Notes under the pieces: generated by a model
Databases searched by the model: none
Told to the model about the DNA's origin: nothing
Seen by the model: the letters and a program-made list of their open reading frames with translations, nothing else
Assembly: GCF_001949145.1 (NCBI RefSeq)
Contig: NW_019091667.1
Span: 1 to 27,995 of the forward strand
DNA: 27,995 nucleotides
Direction of reading: 5' to 3'
Source: Acanthaster planci
Lineage: Eukaryota; Echinodermata; Asteroidea; Valvatida; Acanthasteridae
Position numbers and translations under genes: made by a program
Shown: one piece after another, positions 19,475 through 27,995 of the stretch
Numbering within the stretch: position 1 is the first letter of the stretch
How the letters are laid out: each line of letters begins with the position of its first letter

Positions 19475-20196
19475 TGTATAGGAGTAGCACCCCCTAGTCT
19501 ACCCATCCTAAAGTTGTATTGTGCCCTCATAATTGTTTACTTGATGATGACTCACGCAACTGGACAGGCACTGTGGGCATGCTTTGAGCCCAAGTCTCAG
19601 TAAGCAGGTTGGCAGTCGGTGAAGTAACACACCTATTAAATACCAGTCAAGTTCTGCCCTGAAAGCTCAGACCTGCGGTGGACTTGGTAGTTAACAATTG
19701 AGTTGCATTGATCTGTAACTTTTCTTAGGTGCTGTGTTGGTTTTGTCGGTTTTGTTTGGTTTTGTTGGTTCTTGGTTTTTTCTTTTTTAGTTTGGGTTGG
19801 TCTTGTTTTAGATTGGTTAAGCCTTACCTTGATTCTGTTGCGGATTTACTTTGGTCTAGGATTGGTCTAATTTCTAAATTTAATTTTGGTCTTGGTCATA
19901 TTTCTCCTACATTTTAGGTTTGGTTTCTACAATTCTCTGATTTTCGACCTAGTCCTGTTTTTTTAGTTCTCCAGTTGCATTCCTTTTTGGGGGATATTTC
20001 TTAGAAGAAATAAAAGATTTTGTTGTTGGAATCAAGTTTCAGCTTCCGTATCCCTATTCTTTTAGACTTCTTGCGACTCCTCCCTTTTGATCCTGTTGAA
20101 AGTTTTTTTGCGAGTTCCCCAAGTGTTTTATTTTCTTCAAGTCTCTTCTTTATTTTTTTTATTCTCATCTGAAGTGTACCATTTTTCCCCGTTACA
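19475..20196 (-). repeat. LTR-like repeat, right copy
   Basis: Direct copy of 13063-13804, with the same TGTAACGGGG start on minus and CTCCTATACA end. A T/G-rich tract (19730-19960 on plus) contains repeated GGTTTTG/TTGGT words in both copies, and a GAAATAAAAG word is shared (about 20007 and 13613). Similarity continues left to about 19418. The flanks show no clear target duplication. Confidence 0.65.
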
Positions 20197-23100
20197 TACA
20201 GTACACTGATATTTTACCATGATGTTTAACCATGGAGAAATAACACAGGAGTTCAAAGTGCCCGAGCTATAAATTCTGGCCAATTACCACTTTCTGGCAT
20301 GTCTGGTACATGTGCATCCATAGCCAGAGTACAGTGAATGCTTGCTACGCACCACCTATTTCACAACCATAAGCCCCCCTTGAACACCATGATCATCACA
20401 GCAATTTTCACTGGTAATCTGCATCCTTAAAACGTTGTGCACTGCAGTAGAAGTTGAATATTCATGTATCGATGGTGCTTGGTATGATCTGAAAACAATT
20501 TTTAAGAACTGAACGAAAAAATGTTACAAATTCTAAAATCTATGCACGTTATTTTTCGTTATCCAAGAGTTCTAGAAGCGCGCTATCATGGGTCAACTTT
20601 CAGGCTCAATACAGAGACCAATGAGGGGTTACACACATACCGGAACAGTGTACGTACTTGAACTTGTGAACTGACTTACATTTCATATGGCAATATACAT
20701 GTACAATGTACATGTACATGCTGTTCACATGTAGAGTACATGTAGCACAGGGGCTACTGTGATTTGAAAGGCCCTTTTATAGCCTCCCTTTTCTACATGC
20801 ACAAAGAGGGTGCTGTCTACAGTACTTTATAACCCACTAAATCGGCTGATTTATACATGTACATGTACCTATTAGATAAGTTTTTGCCAGCACCGGCTAT
20901 ATGTGCACTATTTTTCTTGTTATTTACAAGAAGTTTCATGTAATGAAATGCATGCTTTCATGGCATGAATTCTCATAGCTTCATAACATATGCAACTTAC
21001 CCTCAAAATCGGGCATGTGCAGTTCCAAATTTTCCACTTAAACACAGGGATACAAGAATATATCAAGGGAGTCGTGGAGCTCGTTCCATGAGGTGTACCA
21101 CTAAAGCAAGATGGGGGTAAGAGATTCATACATATGGACATGACTAATTTTTGGTCAATTACCGTCAACACACCGTAAACACTTACCCTGATATTACATA
21201 TGTATAGTTGTGGGGTATTTCCTTTGTTCTCGTGTACAAAACTCCCACACAACATGGAAAAGTTTCAAATCATTGCCATTTCAACCAAATTCCGTTTTCT
21301 GGGTTGAAATTTCAACCGTATGTCCCTTATATAAAACACTTGTATGTACAAGCACACATAGTACCGTCAACATGCACAGCACCATCAACACACCATCAAC
21401 TCCTCAAAAACATGTTTTAACACGTTGACTGTTAGGTATCATTTCAATGGGATGTTCCCATTTGCGAATCAGTATATAATTATATATAATTAATAGGTAC
21501 CTTCAGGTGTCTGTTTGAACATGAGCATTTTACAAATGTCCACCCTCAACACTCTCAGCAGCGTATTGTCGCATTCTTTGGTGATGCCAGTGTACATGTA
21601 TTTGATTCACAATACAATAGCCTTTCATTTCCTAAGACTGCACTCGTAGAGGCAGAATCTGGTACACCTGTGACTGCAAGTATCCACGAGTCACCATAAT
21701 TTGCACACTTAGTACTTTGACCAAAATTTGTTCTTGCTAAACTACACTTTTATGGCTTGATTCTCACTAGTTGAAAGTTTGACTAAAATACTACATGAAA
21801 TAATATTATGAAGAACATTGGATGTCAACAAAGTAACAGGAACGTCCTCTGCAAATGAGTCAGATGGGCTGTAGTAAAACTTACGTTACCATAATTCGGG
21901 AAAGTACGTTGCAAACGTCATTTTATGGAGGTATTGGTTATGTCCTACTTCTCAAAAATCTGCCAGTTAATCTCTCTTGAATGAGGAAATATTTTTGCAT
22001 TAATTATTTTAGTTTGGCGATGCAGTTTGAGGAAAAAACTCTTATTTGCCATAGCTTGACTTCCCATCACTTTCTCTTTTTCACTCTCCTAGTTTTTAAA
22101 TTTAATTATAAGTCACAGTGAGGCATGAATTTTCATTCTCTCAAATAAATCATAATTAGCATTAATATGAGTATTTAATCAGGATATTATCACAAAACTT
22201 CTCTTTGTATTTGTATTTCTGGAAAAAGTCACAAAATACAGTGCCACCAAGTCCGTGCCCGTCATTGGCAACGGGAATCTCAAAATATAAGGTGACAGTG
22301 CTTTTTCAGGGTCCGTTATTTTTTGGAACGCCATCAATAGTTGGCAAAAGTTGAGCAAAGTCATCATTCGTGCCTGAATCGGACGTCCAACAGCAATCAT
22401 GAGCGAAAAGCTATCATTTGATCCATTTTCTAGACAATTTCAACCTGATCTTTTTTGTATTTAGTCTGAAATGTAAAACTTCATGGCTCTGCTGACTTTT
22501 TCCTAATTCTCACTGGAAAAGCTTTTAATTTGCACGTTGCTGCAAAAACAGAAATGCCAAAGTGAGGATTGATGAACAGTAAATTAACGTCAGCCCATAA
22601 TTTCGTTTCAAGAGTTTCATGACAAGAGTTGGATGCACGAATATTTGTAAGTGCAAATTGGAGTACTCCATGATATACTCGTAGGCTGCATTCAATGTGT
22701 TAAATTAAAAGAAGCAGTATTCAACTGAATTATTTAGCAAAAGGACATTTTGGCTAAACCACAAAAGGTTAGACCCTTTAAAATTGCCATTTTTTTCACC
22801 AAAATTGCCTCTGCTGAACAGCTCTGAAATTGGCAACCACAATGCCTCAGGCATTATGGACCGTACCATAATTGCATCATGCTGAACAGGCGATGATACC
22901 AGGTATTATCCAATAAACCAACAGAGGGCGGTCACTACATGTACGTTATGAACCTGGCAGGGGACTGAACTAGAGCCGTTGGCAATGCATTAGATTGGGA
23001 ATTCACTCGTTTTTTTCCTGCAAAAGTCTTTCATGGGTTTTGCTCATCCCCATGATCATTTATTCATAGCTTTAAAGTTGAAAATTTAAAATGTTTACAT

Positions 23101-23770
23101 AGCTTTTTTTCTTTAACTTTTCTGTCATACTTGTATTTGCTCTATGTGCACACCCATACCTGAATGGTGCAGTCCAAGCTCCATAAGAAGGCAAAATGAC
23201 AGTCAATGGTCACGCTGGTTAGAGATAATTTTTCTGTGGAGAAAAAAATCCATTTTTTTTAAATTGAAATGTAACCTCAAACTACTGGAAATTCTCATTT
23301 ATCCCAAACATATTACAGTTTTCTGACTCTTTAGTTTATTTACAAGGTAGGAGATGTTGACGGAGTGTTGACATTTACATGTTCTTTATGTCCTTATCTA
23401 TCCCTCTGGGAGGTTAAGTCATGTCAGAAAGAATCATGGATAGCAAAATCAAGGAAAATACACTCAGAGACAACATTCCAGTTTTTCACAGTTGTAGACA
23501 AGTTCTCAAGTTGTAGAGTGCACGTACATACAGGAAACCGAGCTGCGTGCACACACTACACATGTGCCATTTCCAGTGGACTGTTGCATGCCTGCTACAT
23601 GGAGGCTGTGCCTGGTACCAATATCAAAAATGCAAAATACAGGACAAGGGCTTGAGACTAACCAGCAACCGCCCTGTTGGTTATTACTAAAATGTTCATA
23701 TTTTTGTTCTGCTTTACATCTGGGTTTATGAACTGAGTTTATAAAACAACCTGTTATGTTGTAAGATTAA
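20197..23770. other. Unassigned, mostly non-coding DNA
   Basis: No gene family is recognised. It contains an ACATGTAC cluster (20695-20745), an A/T palindrome run (21472-21494), and a pair of weak exon-like segments on minus (listed separately). Short open frames, for example minus 22400-22179 and plus 23365-23655, carry no known motif. Confidence 0.45.
21001..21260 (-). other. Candidate pair of small exons (weak)
   Basis: On minus, a possible exon ends at 21187 with AGG and then GTAAGT (21186-21181). After an 86-bp gap with a pyrimidine-rich CTTACCCCCATCTTGCTTTAG end, a 100-bp segment (21100-21001) follows and also ends in AGG before GTAAGT (21000-20995). Phases agree: the two segments join as one open frame (reading VISG then GTPHGTSSTTPLIY). 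Neither peptide resembles a family I know. No further exons were found, so this may be chance. Confidence 0.2.
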
Positions 23771-24487
23771 CCACTTCCTGCCAGGGATTCCGGATCCGGA
23801 CACATATGCTTTATATGCGTGGCCGGGGTCTCCGAATTCTGACCAAGGGAACAGGGCCTTGTAACAAAAGACCGTACTTGGAACAAAAGACCAGGCTGCT
23901 GGGAATTACCGACATTTTTTCACTCTCAAAAGTGGAGATAATCCAGCCTCGTTTTGAGACAGTATACCACGGTTTGGGGCATTTAGAGCAAGCGGATTAC
24001 CACTGGGGACAAAAGCGCTCCACCACCACAGCGATGAGCCACCCAGCACTGCTGCATGCTAATCTCGCCCCTATTGAAAAGAGGTCAGCAGCACACTGAG
24101 CCAGGTTCGTGAACAAAAGAAAGTTATATAACACCGCACAATCTGGGCTCTTTTTACAAGGATGCAGGACTGGCTGAAATACTCAGGTGTCAATCGATTT
24201 TGTCTGTCAGGCCAGTAGTACGGATAGGACAGTTCTGGACCACCTCCCCTTTCACCCCCTTTCACCTAGCCGTGCTGGCGTTTCCCACTTAAGTCACCTT
24301 GACCTTTTGACCCTGGCACACTTTTCTGTAAACAACTCGTGACGTGTGCCGGCCTGCACAGATCGCAAAACAACCTAGAACTTTTGACCCTGTGACTCTC
24401 AAACAAAAAAGGGACTTCCCCTCACTTTCCGGTCGCTACATGTCTAAATTTGCCTGTTATAACAAATTAGAAAAATTTTTAGAAACC
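23771..24487. other. Non-coding or 5' flank of Polinton-like element
   Basis: A 97-codon open frame at 23806-24099 (plus) has no recognised motif. Composition shifts toward C-rich sequence after about 24230. The word CTTTTGACCCTG occurs twice (24304-24315 and 24381-24392). A terminal inverted repeat of the Polinton cannot be tested because its partner would lie outside the window. Confidence 0.35.
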
Positions 24488-24498
24488 TATATATAAAT
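24488..24498 (+). promoter_or_regulatory. TATA-box-like sequence before the polymerase B gene
   Basis: CTATATATAAATAG lies directly before the first ATG of the polymerase frame (24505). The spacing of about 10 bp to the ATG is too short for a normal TATA-to-start arrangement, so either transcription starts inside the frame or this is only an A/T-rich word. Confidence 0.3.
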
Positions 24499-24504
24499 AG
24501 ACAC

Positions 24505-27487
24505 ATGAACAACCCACAACGCAGGTCTCTACTATCGACCTTTAATCGATTTAAGAAGGCGTTTTAAGCAGATTTTGTCAAGCAGTATAACATTCCACTA
24601 CCAGCACCCAAGCGTAACTTTCACACTAAACCTGAGCTCGTTGAAGCCATACGAACGGACCAAAAGCAGTTCAGGTACCTCCCGCGTCAGTCATATCGCC
24701 AGCTGTTGAAAACGGTTCAAAAACACAATATTCCTTTTCCACACAAAGACAGATATATTAAACAAGACTTTATTGAAGCGATTAAAGCTTACACTCAGCC
24801 TGAGAAAATTGCGGAAGTCGACATTAGAAACGTGAGGCGCTTTCAGGGTAACTACCGCAATTGGGAATTGATACCCCGTTCCTTTGAATACGACCTCATG
24901 CACTTTTTTGATTTTTACAAGACTTTCATCGAGAAGAAAGCGTTGGAGGAGTTAAAGGAACTGGGTTTTTACAAACTGCAAACAGCCCTGAAAGTGTAGT
25001 TTAGATTGAAAAACCCGAAAAAACTGACTTTGGCATATTCACCTTTCAGAGCGAAAATAAATTAGTTGCAAATACAGCCGACGTGAAAAAGGCACTCGCT
25101 GAACAGAGGCAAAAACAGATAGAGGACATGGAGGATCATACACAACGAGGATCGGGATGGATCTTTAATAAAGTTGACGCTTTTTACATCAACGTGGTGG
25201 GTGCGACTTACATTCCACTACCTGCGCAATTGGGGCACAAACAAGCAATCATAAGCGTCCAAAACAACGACCAGCAGTGTATAACATGGGCACTGAGAGC
25301 GGCTTTAAAGTTATATTCTGGCAACATTAAAAGTCAGTTGGAAACAAATCCAAATTACAAAATACATGACGAACGAACCTCGACTTACACAGAAGCAGAT
25401 GGTCTAAATTTTACAAACATAAGCTTTCCAACACCCATATCTCAGATCCCACGTATCAAATCGCAAAACAACTTAACAATCAATGTGTTTGGTTACAACC
25501 AAAAAGATGGTCTTTACATTCTTTACAAAAGTAAGCGCTTAGGTGAACCGATCAATTTACTTTTACCCAAGGTGAAAAGAGTCACTATTGTTGGATTAAA
25601 AACTTTTCTCGGTTGACGGGTGATATCAATAAACACGACGGTCAAAAACACTGGTGCTTTAACTGCATGTCGCACTTTCAAACAGAAGAAAAGTTAAGCG
25701 GGCACAAAGAAGATTGCCAAGGGTTAGATGCGGCTCCCTGTAAAGTCGAATTACCCGCCGAAGGTAAAAACATTTTACAATTTGAAAATTACAAGAACAA
25801 ACAAGACGCATCTTTTGTCATTTACGCTGATTTTGAGTCGGTTTTAGAAAAATTACCACCAATAGATACAAACACGGCCAAAACACAAATCCACAAAACC
25901 TGCGGCTACTCATACGCGGTAGTGAGATGCGACGGGATTTGCACTTCACGCGAGATTTACAGAGGTAAAGACGCGGCAATTAAATTTGTGCAGTCGCTTT
26001 CCAGAGAATTCAAACAAATTAATGAAATGTTTAAAAACAAAGAGCCGTTGCTTTGGTCACCTGAGATACAAAAAATCTACGAAAATTGTAATCACTGTTG
26101 GATCTGTGAAAAGCTTATCGGCAAGACTAAAGAATCTCAGTGTCAGTGCCCATTTCCAAATGAACCGAAGACAAAGGACGAAAAAGCTGAAAACAGTTCT
26201 GCAAACGAAGCTGGGTTTAGAGACTTGCTACGTATGACGTGTACAAAGCCCATCAACAAATTTAGAAAGGTCAGAGATCACTGTCACGTGACGGCGAAGT
26301 ACCGAGGCCCCGCGCATGCCAGTTGTAATCTCAAATCAAACACCCATTCCGGTTATTTTACATAATCTCGAGAAATATGACGCGCACTTAATCATGCAGG
26401 ATGCCCACTAGTTTAACGGGGAAGAAATAAAATTAATCGTTAAAAATACTGAGAACTACATCTCCTTTTCCTTTGGCCAACTCAGGTTCTTAGACTCCTT
26501 TCATTTCATGGCGGCTTCGCTAGATCGGTTGGTTAAAAATTGATCACCCGATGATTTTTAACTTACTTTGCGAAAGGTTTCTAGAAAATACAAATTTATT
26601 GTTGGAAAAGGGAATTTACCCTTACGAGTACATAGACTCCTTTGACCGATTTGAGGAAACAAACCTACCACCTAGAGATGCGTTTTATAGCGCTTTGAGA
26701 CAGTCCACAGTGACTGAGCAAGAATACGCTTGTGCAGAAACAGTATGGCAAGCCTTTGGCTTTAAAAACCTAGGTGACTACCATGACCTACATGTATACG
26801 TGGACACGCACGTGTGATTGCTAGCGGGTGTTTTTGAGAACTTCTGCAAAGTCTGTAAACAGAACTACGGCCCTGACCCAGCTAACTATTACACGTCACC
26901 GGGCCTGTTATGGGACGCTCTTTTGAAGCACACAGGTTTTAAACTGGAACTACTGACAGACATAGACAAGCACCTGTTCTTTGAAAGGGCAAAAAGAGAT
27001 GGTATCTCCAATGTGGGTGCAAAGCGATATGCAAAGGCAAACAATACGAGTTTACCCAACTACGACCCAAATCAACCGGAGTCACACATCATGTACCTAG
27101 GCGCCAACAATTTGTAAGGCTGGGCCATGAGTCAATCGTTACCAGTGGGTAAGTTTCAGTGGCTAAAAAACTTAGACAAATTTACTCCCAATCTCATTTC
27201 TAAACTTCTGCCAAATGACACGCGTGGTTACATGTTTAAAGTGACTTTAGACTATCCGCAAGACTTGCACGACAAACACAACAACTTCCTGCTGGCACCC
27301 AAAAAATATGTCAATTCCCAATGAACAGTTCTCAAGCTCCCAACAAAAATTAATTGACAACGGCGAGCAAGTAACCTTGGTAGACAAACTCGTGGTCACT
27401 TTAGGCACCAAACATAAATACGTAGTTCATTATCGCACATTGCAAAAGTACCTGGAACTCAGCCTTCAGTTAAAAGAGGTGCCAGTT
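24505..27487 (+). pseudogene. Protein-primed family B DNA polymerase of a Polinton/Maverick-like element, dead
   Basis: This is the replicative polymerase of Polinton/adintovirus-type elements. It begins MNNPQRRSLLSTFNRFKKAF and then two related basic repeats (QYNIPLP..., QKHNIPFP..., 24574-24790). GSGWIFNKVDAFYINV, YIPLPAQLGHKQAI and ITWALRAALKL follow, then WCFNCMSHF zinc-like cysteines (about 25650). VIYADFESVLEKL is the exonuclease I motif (about 25820). KVRDHCHVTAKYRGPAHASCN (about 26265-26325) is an endonuclease VII-like Cys/His block, and FLDSFHFMAASLDRL (about 26490) is an exonuclease block. Motif A reads HIMYLGANNL: its Asp is Gly, and the next Tyr is a stop (27115). Stops: 24565, 24997, about 26410, about 26540, 26815, 27115. 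Frameshifts: near 25018, 25575, 26360, 26545-26600, 27305. Motifs B and C are lost at the break near 27480. Confidence 0.85.
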
Positions 27488-27598
27488 TCTAATAACTGAT
27501 TTGTCTGCACCGGTCTTTTTGTGTAGATGATCTACCGCGCTTTCTCCTCGCCAGTAGCCTTGCCGGCTGTAAAATAGTTTTTTAAAAGTTTCTTCCAT
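27470..27598 (-). pseudogene. N-terminal fragment of a Polinton-type integrase
   Basis: A 42-codon minus frame starts at ATG 27598-27596 and reads METFKKLFYSRQGYWRGES, then AVDHLHKKTG and VIRNWHL. It ends at a TAA (27472-27470) that lies in polymerase-derived sequence. The pattern (Tyr-rich start, GYW, then a helix-turn-helix-like stretch ending R-x-W) matches, from my knowledge of the family, the N-terminus of retroviral-like integrases carried by Polintons. The zinc finger and DDE core are missing. It begins 12 bp after the stop of the upstream minus gene, so they may have been expressed together. The assignment rests on a short match. Confidence 0.55.
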
Positions 27599-27610
27599 TT
27601 TGAAATAAAT

Positions 27611-27994
27611 TTACGCAAATCGATACGCTAAGAAACCGACTGAGGCCGTCCCACCTAAAATCCACCCAAAAAACTCACGAATTTTTTGATCCTCGGAAAG
27701 CGCGTAGAAATCAGACAATTTAGGTTCTGGTGGTAACGGCATTATATTTTTACAGGTCAATTCGCTGTAAGCCTGTAACGCTTCGTCCACGTTTACAAAT
27801 GTTTGCTGACTCGCGCGTTCTTGTTGCATTCTTTCGTTCAGAAAGTCTAGCATGTGTACGCGGTTTTGCTCCCAGGATTCCTTCTGTTGCGCCAATTGCT
27901 CTAACGCAAGGTCATGACGCTTTCGCTCTTCGTCGACTTTACTTTTAGCTAGACTACCAAATAAAAAATTTGACCCTGTGAACGCTAACGCATT
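27611..27994 (-). CDS. Small coiled-coil/membrane protein of the Polinton-like element, 5' end outside window
   Basis: The minus frame is open from the right window edge to a TAA at 27613-27611, giving at least 127 residues. It starts with a Gly/Phe/Leu-rich stretch (AFTGSNFLFGSL). A charged helix rich in Glu, Gln and Arg follows (DEERKRHDLALEQLAQQKESW ... MLDFLNERMQQERASQQ), likely a coiled coil. A Pro-rich linker (MPLPPEPKLSDF) leads to a hydrophobic C-terminal segment (GWILGGTASVGFLAYRF) that could span a membrane. I do not recognise the family. Its place directly before the integrase start suggests a structural or accessory protein of the same element. The frame has no internal stop, unlike the neighbouring polymerase. 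The real start is not visible. Confidence 0.55.
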   Translation of the reverse strand, partial: NALAFTGSNFLFGSLAKSKVDEERKRHDLALEQLAQQKESWEQNRVHMLDFLNERMQQERASQQTFVNVDEALQAYSELTCKNIMPLPPEPKLSDFYALSEDQKIREFFGWILGGTASVGFLAYRFA

Positions 27995-27995
27995 C

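Noticed and set aside
23765-23800. piggyBac-like end (TTAACCACTTCCTGCC)
   Set aside because: I could not find a matching inverted end followed by TTAA downstream within the window.

Overview
This window looks like repeat-rich intergenic or intronic DNA from an animal nuclear genome, probably a marine invertebrate. Three things suggest this: the palindromic word TACATGTA/ACATGTAC recurs throughout, retroelements belong to metazoan families (tyrosine-recombinase DIRS/Ngaro-like, Ty3/gypsy, Polinton/Maverick), and no bacterial-style gene packing or operon is present. I cannot name the species. I see no intact host protein-coding gene and no convincing tRNA or rRNA. Nearly all recognisable coding sequence is decayed mobile-element sequence.

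Layout. (1) About 0.4-3.93 kb, minus strand: a Ngaro/DIRS-like retroelement with Gag, reverse transcriptase and the start of RNase H. Its RT is interrupted by an 818-bp hAT-like element at 1159-1976, with matching 8-bp target duplications and similar ends. (2) 3.94-4.34 kb: a degenerate tandem repeat of roughly 130 bp units. (3) 4.34-8.74 kb: low-complexity and unassigned sequence. (4) 8.74-9.92 kb: a large inverted repeat, arms of 400-450 bp around a 320-bp spacer, whose arms carry a broken possible THAP-like coding start. (5) 10.56-10.83 kb: three tandem hairpin-forming units in which stem changes are compensated. (6) 11.26-12.24 kb, minus strand: the 3' part of a second Ngaro-like element, with tyrosine recombinase C-terminus followed by an SGNH-hydrolase domain. 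(7) 13.06-13.80 and 19.48-20.20 kb: two direct copies of a repeat of about 730 bp with LTR-like ends. Between them, at 14.92-18.61 kb on the minus strand, lies a Ty3/gypsy element (Gag, protease, RT, RNase H, integrase) with many lesions. (8) 20.2-24.0 kb: mostly unassigned, with one weak candidate for two host exons on the minus strand near 21.0-21.25 kb. (9) 24.5 kb to the right edge: part of a Polinton/Maverick (adintovirus-like) element. It has a broken protein-primed DNA polymerase B gene on plus, fused at about 27.48 kb to the N-terminal end of a Polinton-type integrase on minus, and next to that an open minus-strand gene for a small coiled-coil/membrane protein running off the window.

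The genes do not form a working pathway. They are remnants of four or five separate insertions, some nested, at different stages of decay. The most informative points are the clean hAT excision footprint inside the RT, the compensatory hairpin repeat, the long inverted repeat, and the Polinton rearrangement junction.
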